Shown piece by piece: positions 28,001-43,000 of a stretch of 64,000 nucleotides of DNA. Numbering within the stretch: position 1 is the stretch's first letter; every line of letters starts with the position of its first letter. Below the pieces are notes generated by a model. That model had not been told where the DNA came from and ran no database searches. It was given only the letters and a program-made list of their open reading frames with translations. The position numbers and the translations under genes were made by a program. The stretch comes from Cardinalis cardinalis (Eukaryota; Chordata; Aves; Passeriformes; Cardinalidae), in contig JACDOX010000007.1 of assembly GCA_014549065.1 (NCBI GenBank), positions 1,423,621-1,487,620 on the forward strand, in the 5' to 3' direction.

Positions 28001-31000
28001 TGCCAAAAGANTCTGTAGTTTTAAACTATAATAAAAGTATCAAAATGAGAATGGATACTGAATTATTTTTTCAAATTGTGTTGCATAATAAATTTAAGAC
28101 GTCCCATAACCTGGCTATGATAGTCTTCACCTACTGCAAGTTAGTTGCAGGGGAGATCACATTTTTTTTCCNAGAGATAAAGCTTACAGTATAAAAGAAA
28201 GACTGTTAGGGCCAAAATTTGAGAGTTTATACATAGATTATGATTTCCTTCTTAATTTTATTTCTGATCTTAAGCACATGTACANAAACATTAACATTTG
28301 TTTATGTTTGCCTTTCAAAGTCAGCATGCACACTTACTAGATTTCTTGTATGTGATAATGAATTCCAAGTTGAGACTTGGTCTACTAATTTTCACACCTG
28401 TACACTGGGTACTAAATTAGCATTTGCCACTGCATATATCAGGTATTCTGTAGATTTTATGTATTTAGGATGATTAATGGAGATGACTGTTTGTTTGAAA
28501 AGTCTCCCTTCCCTTTCTATGTTAGCCAATTATTTGCTTGACTGCTTCTCTTTAGAAGTGCTTCTCCTGAAGAAAGCCCAGAATCTTTTGGGGTTTTTTT
28601 CAATGGCAAATTTGTTTAGGTGTTTGTTGCTTCAATAGGTTACTTTACATCCCATGGGCTCATTCCACTGTCCTCTCAATGACCGCTGTAAGGAGGTGTA
28701 AATAAATAAGTACTTAGACCTAAGAAACTGAAGTTGTTTCTTTCCTAATTCTGTCATCCTTTTAGGGAGAGCACAGCAGCCCTGTAAGGACCCAGAGAGC
28801 ATAGGCTATCTTTTGAACTCTTTTATGAACAAAATGCAATGTCTGTTTACATCTCTGAACAGTTAAAAAGCATGTTAAAAGCTGATGTCTCCTACAATAC
28901 CCAAACTATGTCTAATGCCCTTTCATTGACTGGCTGCAGTTCATTCTTCATTGTATCAAGTTTTTTCTGCTCTCAGCATAAGAATCATCCCCTGGCACAG
29001 ATTGATAAACAGTTATGTACACTTGCATGAAATTAGAGGAATGTTACATGACATGTTACAACATGTCTTTATCAGACATACTCTCATGCAACCATACTTT
29101 GTGGGCCAGAGCCAAGGAGTTTTGTTTTAGGCACATATGCAAACACTAATACAAAAACCCAACAAGATATTTAGCAAACTATGGGATTTGAACGAAGTGC
29201 CCCTATTTTGCTTGAGTCTCTGTAAATCGTGTCCTCACAGGAAAACACTGTGCCCTGAAATTATCTGAAGTTAGTTGCCAAAGACATAGAGAATTCTGGT
29301 TATGTGGCATGTAGAATGACCAAGAAAGACCCTATAGGGAAATTTTCCCTCCCTGAAAGACAGCAAGTTCTCAGTGGACAGAACACCATGCCCCAATAGA
29401 NACAATAGAGCAACAGTGCTGCAACAGAGCAGGAAAGAAGCACAAAGCTTCCGATAGATACCAGGACAAGTCTTGGNAGGAGTAAGGTTATTAAATAAGA
29501 ATTCAGCATCCAAAGGAAGAGAAGAGATGAATATTGAGAGCGTTCTTTTGGTCACAGCATCCAATATATGACCAATAAACGTCAAAAAAATATGCTTTAC
29601 ATAGCAGAATAGTACTAAGANATGAATTAAAATACAGTTGTCAGATAATGACTTCAGAACAACAGAAATCATAAGTGACACTTTACATAATATGCATCAT
29701 TCAGAAAAAGCCCCCTACATTTCTAATCATAGATCACTATGATTGTTACAGTGACAAACTGCACATAAATTAAAAAATATAGATAAGNTGGAGGGAAAAT
29801 AAATAAGACACAAATTTCACATATAATTTGCTTACTTCTACCAACCTGTAAATAAGGGGACGATTAAATATAAAGAAAGTAAAAGAAGCAAAAATGCAAA
29901 AATATATCCTGCAATCACATAGTCAAATTTTAAATACCTGAATAATTAAAGCAGTAAGTTGAGTTACTGGTGTCTGGCATTCTTCAGTGTGATCCAGAAG
30001 AAAGCTAATAGTTGGATTTTGACACACACTCTGTTTATCCTGGAGCTGTTTTCTTCCTTCCTCATTCAAAAGGACAGAGAGGAATTGTAAACTAGCCACA
30101 TATAGAGCAGGATATGTGGTAGACAGATGAATACAATCAGAAATGGTATCTAAAAGGTTAACAAAAAAAATGAAAATTTTTACATTTCATTATGAATAAA
30201 GCTCAAGTATACTTTAGAACACAGAAAGACTTATCAAAGGAAGCACATGAACCCAGAGCAGTTATACTGTGCACTGTACAAGGAATTCTACAAATTCTAT
30301 GCATCTTATAAGCCTTCAAAATAATCTAAGAAAGAAAAGTTTGAGTTTTATAATGGTTGAATGAATTAATTGCTCTGCATTCATTTGACTTTAAAACAAA
30401 AAAGCAATCTCCATTTCACTCAAATAATTTATTTGTCCAGTAATTTTTTGAACTCTCCTCATTTTATCAACAGCTTACATCATAAAATCAACAGTATGCA
30501 TTAGCTGCTTTATTTGCAATTGGATTTGGGTTCTCTTAACATGCACAAGCTTGTCTGGACTGTGTTCATACCTCAGTATTAAAGCATGTTACAGAATCTT
30601 CCCTAACTATGCAAGTAACTAATGTAAGAACAATTAAAATACAAAAAAACCCTCCTGTATAATAATCTTGGATTTCTAGGTCTCTCATCTCCCTGCAAAA
30701 TTTTGCTTTCCTTTTATGCAAGATATTTAAAAAGGAAGAAGGGGGAAAAAATGAAGTGGTAATGGATCATTTAACAAATGCCACATTTGGTTAAAGTTTA
30801 CAACTAAAATCATTCATCCATACATGTGAAGAAAACAAAGCAAGTCAGTCCAGCTCTGGACACATTGGTTTTCATTGTGGGTATCTCATTAGTAATTACT
30901 TAATAGCATCTAAAGAGCAATGACTGTCTTTCCTATTTGCTTATTAGCTGCTAGGAAAAACATGCAGAAATAGTCATTACCGATTATTGCTGTACAGTGA

Positions 31001-34000
31001 CTTGCAAGGGCTGCTGTCACAGATGGAAAAGATATCTGGCCATTTTTCCACAGTAATGTAGCTAGAAGGCTGAAAGAGTCTACCCATGTCTCATGAAGTA
31101 CAGATGTTAACTCGGGATCTGCAAGGATAACACAGAAAAAAATCAAACCACTTAAAAATGTGCACAAACCTGGAAACCTGAGTCTGACCACACCTGTCCA
31201 TTTACCTCAAAGTGGTACCTAAATGAAGACCTGCCTCTTTCTGATTATAAAGGAAACAAAGTACTTCATTACCTAAGCCAGCTTTGGGATGTATGGTGAG
31301 AATCCTGAAGGTATTCCCTAAGAGAGGTTTCAGCAGTTCATCCTGGCTTACAAGATCAGAGTCCACCAATAAACATGATTTTAGAAGTCTGGACACAGAT
31401 GACAAGTACTGAAGTAGTAACAAGACCTGTTAAATATTTGTAGAAAGATATGAAATAAAGCCATATATTTACAACTTCTACATTATTTTAAGTTTACTCA
31501 CATTAATTTAACTGATTAATAATGTTTTAATAAACACCATTTAAATAATAGGACATGAATTTAAAATGTTTCTCTTAATTTTTACTGTAGAAGATGAAAC
31601 AGAATCCCTAATCTGGAAACACATATGTGCAATCAATTTTATAGTAGCAAAGCAGAAGTTCCTTGTGAGAAGGTCATGACTCTTGCTACATTTACAGCAG
31701 CATACTCATTGGAAGGTCACAAAGAAAGACACAAAAATGGTCATTAATACTGAAGAATACATTTGTCTTCCTAAAAACAGAAGCTGACAGATTTATTTAT
31801 TTACTCTCATAAATTTTTTTTCAGAAGCACATTTCTTTAATTAGAAGAGTAATTTACTTCTAAGTAAATCTGAATGCAGAGCAGCAGAAGCTACGAAATG
31901 GCTGTGTCAGGAAAAGGATATTCTATACATTGTATATACAGAGTTAAACTTGATAAAAAGATAGTTCTATCAGCAGTAATCCTATATGGTTTGCATACAT
32001 CAAAATTAGCTGAGAACTANCTAAGTGTCTGCAGGATCAGAGACAAAGCAAAGCAGCCAGGTTTGTTACAGACAATAAATATCCAATGTGTCAGTAACTG
32101 TATCTGGCTCATACTTCAGTAACATACAAAAAATTCTATTACATAATTTCTTCAATGGCTAAATTTAACTTATACTTCTAAGAGACAATTCATTTTCAGN
32201 TTGGTCATTTGAATTACAGTCTTAACACAGAAATTAATTCTTGTGTTGAATAAAATGGTTTATTTTCACTTAAGCTTCGTCAAAAGCANAAGGATTCACA
32301 TGAATGTAGCCTATAACAGTGTGTCTGGACTATGTTAATGAAGATAAATTATGCTAACATAAATGAATTCATAACTTCAAAAAATTAGGAAGCAACAAAT
32401 GCTTCTCTGACCTGAGCTTTTACATGTTCCATACATCGATGACCCAATGGAGCTTTCAGTTCCAAGATGCATCTTTCAACCAGATTAGCACTAACAAGAC
32501 TAAAACAAAATATATTGGTTAGAAATATGGTTAAGTAATTAAACAGTCTATTAACTTAACATTCCATAGAAGAAAATAACATAAATAAACCAAATAGAAA
32601 TAAAGTAAGATGCATTTACTGCTAAACCCCACTATTTTAAGGAAGTCTAGTGCAATGGCAACTATAGTGGCAGTATGTTGTTTCAAAACAGCTAGACTAA
32701 TATAAATTCCAATAGCTGCTACTGCACTGGCAAAAATCAATTTTTTCTATTTGATTTCTTATTTTCTTTCCTCTAGAAGAATAAACAGCTNTGCAATAAT
32801 ATAAGCTGTATTCACACCAGGGTTGTTGGGGTTTTATGTTTGTTTGTCTGTATTTCGTTTTTTCCATTAATTGCACTAAGAGCAACTACAAATGGTCTTG
32901 AAAACTTTTACCAAAAAATGACCTAATTTTTCATGCTACACTTCAGGACTTCCAAACATTTTTTATAGACAGAAGAATTTGCTAAAATGGAAATGGAAAC
33001 ATGGCATACAATCTGAAGATTTCTTTCAAGTGGTTCCTTCTTTTAAAAGGAAGTAAAATACTAGGATCCAAAATCCAAATTTGGCGAGTTCTATTTACTC
33101 TCTTTCAGTGTGAAAATTCTTGGCTCATCTTCAAAATATTTGATACAATTCAAAGAAGAAAAACAAAATAAGCTGAAATGANCTGCAATTCCAAATACCT
33201 GACAAAACCCTAAAACATCATGAGAGGAACACAGTAGTCCTGTGTAAGACATACACCACAAATGGAATCACCAATGATGACCACCTATTCACTGAAAATA
33301 AAAGAAGTAATTCTGATTTATTTCTTCAATTGATTGTATTTTTTTTTTAATTGAACATTTCAGGAGCAAGAAGTGATCAATATGTTTAACAGTTTTAGTA
33401 AGAAACATGGGTAGATCTCATTCGAAGATTTTTTAAATGTCTATTGCTACACCTATTTGTAGTTCAACAGTTATCGATCTCATACCTGCTGAGAGTTGTT
33501 AGCAAATGTGTTTGTTGAAGGGCAATTCCAGTATCTTTTGGCATGACAACCAGCAGATTGTGCAGAAGGCTGCAAACAGCTGACAAAAGGGCAGGTGTGA
33601 CTACAGCACGCTGTTTAGACAAAGCAGCAGACATGGGAGAATCATGTTGACTTGGAGATTCTGTTATGGTTGTATCACTTTGACCTAGAGTGCGTTGAAT
33701 AAAAAATCCCAAAACAACCAAAATATTTAATTACAGCAGTTACATAAACCAAGTTTATTTGTATTTTTCATAAAACATCCAAGTCCTCCCTATATTTAAA
33801 TTGTATATTCAGGAATGAATGGCAAGAAAAAAAAAACAACGAAATCAGACACAGGAAATGGTTCCCAAATAAAATGCTCCCTCTACCAGGCATTAAATAA
33901 AGGTAACTAGCAAATTTGGAAAGACACAAATTACCAATCCCTTTTTTAAAATAAAAATATTTTTATTTGTACACAGCTCTCTCTACATACNTGATTATAA

Positions 34001-37000
34001 ACATATTTTTATATTATATTCATTTTTATGCTTCTACATATGAAAAGAATTATATACAGATCTTTGTGCATGTATGTGCATACACATTCCTATGTATGTA
34101 TATGACAGCTCTATCATGACTGATGTGTTGAAAGCATGACCAGATGCCAGGAAGAGAACCTAAGTCTTGAGTTACATTTCAAGCGGTACCATTTTCACTT
34201 GCTTCTGTCAAATTTCATATTAAAGGAAGTGTTTAATATTTGTCTTCTAAAACAACCATTANAAGCATCAAGTGCTCCGGCAAGATGCAAGCTGTACAAT
34301 GCACAGCATGGACAAATACTGAAATATGGGCAGGTGAATTCACTGTGTTTAGCATCAGGAACAAGACTCAAGCTTGACTTACCTTGTGCCGTAAGCCGAT
34401 CAACCACAGCTTCTGGAATAAAACTGGCTGAAGTTGGAACTGTTGCCTGAAGCTCAGTAACGCTCCCCAGTGATGGTGATGCAGACAGAATCTAGAAAGC
34501 CATAAAAAGGAAACCAGTTGATTCCAGCTTTTACAGACTAGTCTTTTAGTTATTTTCTGCTCGGGAANGGGGAACAACACATGATAACCAACAAAATCAA
34601 ATACAATGTAAATATTACTGTTCAAAATAAATCTGATTAAATTTTGTCCACTATGTGTGTAGTATATGTGTGTATATATGATAAAAAACCCAATAATTGA
34701 AACTATTAAAAGATGGGCAATATGAACGGTCTGAAACATTTCAGTCAAAAACTGATCAATGCTCATGTTACTGGAAATTCCTTCTCTTCATCCTTCTTTT
34801 TCATCCATTTAATTGACTCAACCTACATTTGGATAAAGATAGAAAGACATTACTGAAGCATTTAAACTCAAATTTTTCATGGACTATTTGCTCTACCAAG
34901 AACATCAGCACTTGTCCCTTTGTACCAGAACACACTCAGATAAAAATATCACAAGTGCATTTGTCATCAGTCAAAGTTGATGTCTCTGAGCCTTTTGAAC
35001 TCTGGGTACTTCTCTTAACCTTAATCCTGTGATCCTTAAATGTATTCATTTCACAGTGTAGCTATGAGATGTTTAAATGACAGTAGATAACTTTACTGAC
35101 AGAATACCACGCTCCTCCTACTCATTTTGCATTATTTACCTTATGAATTTTGTGTGTTTTCAAAAGTTCCTAATGCTTTTGCTACTGTGTTTAAAACCAC
35201 AAGCCTGAGATCAGAAGACCTAGAATCCACCTAAATTATGTGCCTTTGTGACACAACAAGACCTGTAACTTGTTTCAGAGCACAGGACAAGTATATATCN
35301 TGTCAAGCCACTCTTTCACTTCTGGTTTTTATTTTCTAGATGGAATAGTCACATCAGACAGTTTTCTTCAATAGTGTAACTATAGAAAGCAGAGAATACA
35401 GAATGTTGGAGAATCCAACGAAATCCCAACAGAGTTACAACTCGANGAAGGGTGTTATTAGCATTTTCCTCACAGTGAGCTTTCTAAGGAAGACTGAAAT
35501 ATCTCAAAGGTTTCCAACAGTTGGAATATATTTTTAGGCAAGGAAATGTTAAAAGTGACTTAACAGACAAAAGGGGTGCAGGGAAGGAAATCACAAATCA
35601 CTCTGTTCCTAGCTATTGTATCCTTGCAACCTCCACATTGTACACTTCCTTTGCTCCCACTATTGCTCATCCTACAACCACGAGTCTTTCTTCTTAAGTC
35701 TACTAAGTCATTCCTCAAGAAAAGTCAAAGGATTNTTGTAACACATAAAACAAGCTACTGTAAGATCTGGGGGTGTGTCCAAAACACAGGGAGCACATAG
35801 AGCTCACAGAGTGAGCACACAGAGTGTCCAAAACATAGAGCACACAGACAGAGCACATAGAGTGTCCAGAACACATAGAGCTTGGATCACATAAACATTA
35901 GGAAAATGCTTGGCTAAATTATTTTCTTATTAGTAAAATGCAGTACCAAGCTGTACTGAGTGATTGAAATTCAAATCCTATTTTGATTGCACAACTAAAA
36001 AGCATATTTGCCAATTTTAAAAAAGTTACTTGAAGTTCTATGCTTGCTAATTTAAATAATTACTAAAATCCATTATTTATATTAAGCTAATCTATCATGA
36101 CACATGGCAAATTCTGCACTTTTTCAGCACTACNCATCAATTCCAAGCATTCTAATATGTGAGAAAAACCAGAACACTTTTCCTTAAATAATACAAATCC
36201 AAAATGCAATTTCTATCAGTCCATATGGTTTTTCTGAAACAAGTAACTATATTAACTATATTGAGAGTCATCTTACAGATATGATTATGAATTATACAAC
36301 CTTTCACATATTAGTAAAAAGTATCAGCTACCTCATACAATTGTTCNTTATCTTCTAAGACTCTCCAAATACTTTGGGCAAGAAAATAAATAGTTCTCAG
36401 TAACGTAAAAAAAAAGAAAATTTAAAAAATCAGCAAAAGCTTCAGTTGGTTAGAAAAACATCATCTTCCTGCACTGATGGAACATTTATTGTTAATTGCA
36501 TCACAGTGGGAAATACGTTAAACCCCAAAATTTTCTGCTGTCACAACAGAAAACACACAGCAACACAATGAAGTTGTTATCATACTATTCTGCCTTCCAG
36601 GGGAAAAAAAAAAGATATTGCCACTTCTATAAGTCACCTTTGATAAGGATGAACTGGAAGTCTGTAAAGGATATTTAGTAAAGGATATTTACTACTGCTA
36701 CCATATTGTTCCTGGGAGCAATGAAGCATTGTGTTGCTGAACAGTGAAACTTTGGAAGGGGGTGTAATAGGGGAAAATGTTCTGTGTGTGTGGAGGGGGA
36801 GATGACAACTGCAGATTAGAANTAATTCAAAAGAATACAAAAATTGTCAGAGTGGAAACACAGGAGAAATGTGAGNGTTTTGCCATTTATCTACTAGATA
36901 GGAATAAAAGGTCTTTTCTTAACCTCTAGTACAAAAATCCCTCTGGCATTGCTTTAATAGGCTTGCAGTGANTAATTCTATTCAGTTCCCTTTTCAAAGG

Positions 37001-40000
37001 TTTAAATCACTTAACTGTATAGCACTCTGGTAACCACAGTTCCAGAAAATAAAGCACACTTTTTTATAGAAAATAGCAAGATGATTTCATAGGAAAGAAT
37101 GGCTGTGCCTTAAAGCTGTCTGGGAGATGTCTGTAGATCTTTAGCCCACATCATTTTTAGCTCAAGTTTTTAAATAACTGCTCATTTTGCTAAGATTTCC
37201 TGGACATAGAACAGNTCTAGCATATTTATGCAGTGTAAAGCAAGTCGGTATCTCCATGCAAATTGGTGACCTCTTATCGTATCTACGAAACACAAACCAA
37301 ACATGTTGGTTAAAACAAGAGTAAGGATTTGTCCTCTCTAATGATAACCTAAGTTAACATTTAAACTATTTATTCCATAAAAGACCAAGATTATTAATAA
37401 TCTCAGAATGACAGCCTTTTTGCTGTATCCACATTCCAGTTCACACAAAAATAAAGATAAATTTGACAAAAATCTGTAATCCACTGGGATTTTAAAGACA
37501 CAAAATGCAGTGCATATGAGTTAACACAGNACAGACAACCCAGTTCTGCTGTCTTTTTCTATTGCACCGAATCATTGANTTCATCTCCACACAACCATTC
37601 TTTACTCTACAAATAAACAAAAATTTTACTTATGGTCTCTACAAAATTTCTGATTCTNTTTTTAATTTTATCAATTTTCTTTCTGCAAATTTGAAAAAAA
37701 TAATTGGAGATGGAGGAAAAAAGATAAAGCCGAAAANTAATTTAGTTGCAACTTTCAGTTANAGTCATATGGCTCTATGTGAAATCAGCTCATGACAGCA
37801 GACAGCTCAAATAAAGTACTGGTTACATGAAATCTGGAAGAAGAGAAAACTAATAGAATGTTAGGAATAGGAAACAATATGGACATATCTAGATCAATAT
37901 TTTTTAATGTTATTTAAATATTAGAGAAGAGTTTTCAATAGAAACAATTCTACTTGGTTTGATTGCTCGTTCTCAAGTATTTGTGGGTGTTTTCATCAAA
38001 TCTGTGCCAGACACTTAAAACACACTTGTCCCTTCAGTGAGACCTGCAGACTCCTTTCCATCTGNGATGGGGAAAGCACGCCATCTGGTGGGCTTGGAGT
38101 AACAGTATCTTCCCAGCATCATCAACATCCAACATTTAGCAATAAACTTCTACAAACTTTTTCTAATGGCTTCANAAATATATTTCTTTATTCATACATC
38201 AAAACAGAAACTGGGCCAAACTGTGACCCAAAAATTTGAAGTTATGTAAGAATAAATTAAAAATGCCTGAGATTTCAGGACAAGTTTTCAGAAGTACTTC
38301 CTAACTTCACTAGGTACACACTTCAGGTAACTCGGAAATACAGCTTGCAATCAGCCTCCATCAAAGTTACACGTGTCCACCGTTTTTCTCCTAATTAATA
38401 GTGGCATTGAAACATTAGACTTCTACATCTTGCAGCTTGGAAATTTTCAATATGTCATGTCAGCACTGGCATTTTTTAAAGGTAAGAAACTTAGTAAATA
38501 ATTNNNAAAAAAACCAAATAAAGTTTACAGCTGCTAAAAATGCCCATGAAGGATAAATGGAAATTAAACTAACTTCCAGAAATGACAATCAAAGTCTTAG
38601 TGTGAGACTAAGAATCTTCGTACGTGTCAGGGAAAGAAGGAAAACAAAACAAAACGCAAACTTCTATAAAACTCACATGGTTAGATGTAAGAGCCTAATC
38701 TTAGCAAGTATGAAGTCTAAAATATGTGGAAGACTGATATAAATCAGTGTACCTTCCACTGTTAATAATTAGTTGTGTGTCTGGTGAATGAAATAGTAGA
38801 GCTAAGTCTTTGCGTTAAACTATGTTGCCACCTTACATATATAAATATGACACATTAATTTGATCTAGTAGATTCCACATTATTTTTTCCTTTTTTCTTT
38901 TTTGTTAATTACTGAAGCTGAAGAAATTTAGTGTTACGAACTTGTCCAATTCTTCATAAAAACTCAAGCACAATTTTAAGTAGATTGGACAGCAGGTCCT
39001 GATAAAAATTGCTGCAGTTTAATTTTGTCTTCAAGTAATGTGAACATAACAAGATGAAATGTGGTCAATTTTCATTCCTCTAAGTAAGTGGCATTCAATT
39101 TATTTAGTAAAAAGTGATCTGGGAANAATTGCTTTGAAAAAAGATGAGATTAAATGCTTTTGTTAAATGAATTTAAATGTTTTTTAAGGAGCAATCATGA
39201 TTGCATGTATTTCTTAGTTTACATGCACTTTAATTTATTTTAATTTTGATCTTCAGATTTGAATATTTGTGTATAAAATGACCCTAAGGGGCTGNGGGTT
39301 GTTGTTCTTCATTAATGAAAATCAAATTAATTAATAAAATTTTTGAAAATGAGAAATCGGTTTACAACTAAAGTGCACTTTTTCTTCAATTATTAAAAAC
39401 ACGGCAGATAACATTATCAGTACTAGACAGCAATAGATATATAACAGAGAATCAAAAGAACATGGAAATGATACTTGTATAATACTTTTGAAACAAAATT
39501 TCAATACTGGTTTTTCTGGTTTTATTTTTACCATGCTCCACAGCAAAACTGAGCATAGAAATTTTTGTCAAGAAAGAATATAGGATCTTGTGATTTATCA
39601 GCCTTTGTCATATCCANATATGCATCTGTTTAAGAGAAAAGAAACTTCTAAATGATATTCTGGATTCAGTAATAGATTAGATGGTTATTCATAAATGAAA
39701 NTTTTTTTAATATGAAACTAAAAAATAAATTTCAGTGCAACATGTCAGTTTTCTTGGATCTATACTGCAGGCTTTGAAAAATACATGATTTTTATCAGGT
39801 AACTAATGAATGTTATAAAAGTTTCCTTCACAGCCTGAACTAATATTGCAAATCTACTCTGGAACTGAAAGAATGTCTTTCAATTTCTCCTTTGCCATCT
39901 TGAAAGACGGCATATGTGTACAGCTTTTCATTGCCATAGTCAGAAATAAATTTTTCAAGCAGCCACCTGCTTTCTGTTTTCCATGTCTGCAAGCACTTGT

Positions 40001-43000
40001 ACCATTTNTGAATTCTACAAAAGCATTTTCAGAATCCAGGGTTTATTATGACACAGAATACCCAATGTATTTATGTGGCTTTGATTGATCCAGTTGTGTA
40101 GCTGTGTTGTGTAAACANAGGTTCACTCTGAACAGACAATTTGGATAAAAGCAACAGAAGTGACAACCAGAAATGGAGACAACTGCATTTTGTCAATAAA
40201 GCCAATTACAGAGTAATCTCTAGAGAATATGTCTTGTTGTGGGAAGCTATACAATTCAATACTGCCTTATGCATTTAGTCAGTCCAGGCAAGCTAGCTTA
40301 TTTATTTTTGCTCAGGTTAAGAATCACAAAAGGATTTTTTCAGCATATTAAAGCTATATTGGAGTAAATTTCAACTTAATTTCACAGCTAATTTCTNACT
40401 GATTTCAGGTTTTGACTTTTGTTGGAGTTTAACAATTTTAAGAGTGCTAATTTTCCTGAAAGCAGTTCACAAACAACTTTATATTTAAAATGAATAATCA
40501 TTCTGCAAGNTACCATAGTTTCAGATGTTGAGTGAGAATGTGAAGATTTTCTCTGACTAGGCGGAGCCTTCCAAAGATTGAGAGAATCATCAAAATCTGT
40601 AGGGCAAAAAAAAAAAAGAATCAAAATTACTGTAACAAGCTTTTTAAAGGACTGTGAAAAAATTGCCAACCACAGCTATCCTTCTGAAGATCTCAGAACA
40701 CAAGTTTTCACACATTGTATCTATGAAATCTTACACATGAAATGCCCTGAATAAACAGAAATAAAAGATTTTCAGTGCAACATAAAGCAGTCTAGAAAAA
40801 ACCACACTTCACTCAAACTGCAGTTGCATAGCCTTTAGTCATTTTAAATAGTTCAGACTTCANTTTAGTTAAAATGCAAGAGTACAAAAGTATTGAAGCA
40901 CTATACTAGGGTCTCAAAGATCACATAATAGACTGATGTCCTTGTCTTCAAAAAACTTCAAATTCGCATTTTAAGAGAAATAGTTTTAAGAGGACCCATA
41001 TTCATAAATACAAAGGCAGAATTACTATGTAAATCTGTTTGAGAATACAAAGTGCCAAAAATGTTATAGCACAAATCTGTCAGTAATACTTTTGAAGCTG
41101 TCATATATTTAGAAAAGAAAACAACAAAGAATAAAGTTAGACTACACAGTTTGTGAGTGCAAACCTACAAAAGTAGATATCCTACACGTTTCCTCAGTAA
41201 TTACTAAACTGAACTAACAATCTTATTTTTAACATTACATTGAAGATTACTTCTATATATTCCTAAAAAATATGAGAAAACTACATAGGTAAAAAACCCA
41301 ATAGGGTTTTTTTAGGTCCTGTTCTCCCCTCNCTAAAGAAACAAAAATATTGTTTCTTGTTCCTTAAATACTGTATTTTCTGGCTTTGCTTTGCAAACTG
41401 TGAATAAAACGTATCTCAATTGCTCACTAAAAAGTTGTACCATTCTACATTTTCAGTTACTATTAGATACAACATTACAGGAGCTAACAGAACTACCAAA
41501 ACACACATATTAGAGAACCATGGGAGCAGCAAAATGGGTTGGATTGAAAAATTACACTTATAGATAAAATAAAGCAGATACTGAAGAAATTGAGGATTTT
41601 TATGGCTGGAACTTTGTGTACTGGCAAGGTATTTCTCTCAGTTAACTAAGAATGCTCCTTTTCCTTGGGTCTGTCCTAAAGTCATAACTTAGCTGGGGAA
41701 GTAAAATTCCTCTTCTGTTCATGCCTCTGGAACAGCTTATCAAATGCAGAATCCAGCAAGATGCTCAGCCTGGAATGTGCAAAACAACTCAAACAATACT
41801 TTATTTTGCAAAGCTCTAAGTGGTGAACTGAGAGNGGGTGTCACGCTGCTTCCAGTGTTGAATTATACTAAACAAGCCTCACTCATCAACCCCAAAAGTT
41901 AAACATCTTGATAGAGAGTTGAAGGATACTTTATCATGTCTGCCACTTCTTATCTAAAAATCCTAAACCCAGCTGGCCTGAGACATATAACTGACAGTCA
42001 ATCACTTTAAACTCTGAAAGCTCCAGTCCCACTTGCAAACAGCAGGTTTTTCTAAAATACCCCTTGGAGTGTGTGCAGAGATTCCTCCCTGGAGTGGGGA
42101 TACTGCTTATGGTCATTCCATGTGCAAAAGATTTGCCAGGGTCAGGGGTATGGGTGAGTAACATCAATCTCTACTTAATAATTGTTTATTTTTTGACCAG
42201 CTTTAATATAGTTGCTTTAACATAATTCCTTTCATATAGTACATTATACTACACTAGCAGTTTTACCTTCTATACTGCGTAGTAAATAATTCTGATTACN
42301 ACCTTTTTGTCTAGTCATTTATCATAGTAAATCAATAATTTTCATATGAATATATCCGGTTTGCCATCCTTAATCCCACAAGATAAAGTTAGACAAAGGT
42401 TCAAACATATCTCTACAATTCCTTAGATTTAAACCTCTGAAAAAGTCTGGGTCTAGGCTTGAATCCAGCTGCAGCCAGGCTGTTCTCTGAGAAGACATTT
42501 GAAGAGCAAGGGGATCCTTCCTGTATTTTGTGACTCAGTGGGAGGGCTTCTCTAAACAACTTTCTCTGAAGCTCTCTCTCCACCCATGACACAGACTTAA
42601 AGAGAAATGCAGCAGCCTTAAAAGATGGAAATGTGGAAACTTAAGCCCACAAAAAAAGGTAAGAAAAGAAAAAAAAACCCTCATTAATTTTCTGCCCCAT
42701 TAAAGNTTTTATTAACTGATCTCTGAGAAATCCCCTACTTTCTAAACTTACGATCATCAGATATATTTGGACAAGGAAGTGTGTTTCCACAACNCATCAT
42801 AGGGAGCCTTAGAAATATTGTTCAATAAATTATTAGTAAAAATAAAAGTTAGATCTGAGATANTCCAAGGGAATACAGGTTAAAAATATACAAATAATAC
42901 TCCAATCTGAGTATTANATTTCATCAGTCCAGGAATTAAATTATATCTGAATGTCTTAGAATGCAGCTTAATGCAGATTATTAGAGTCCACTCCTACTCA

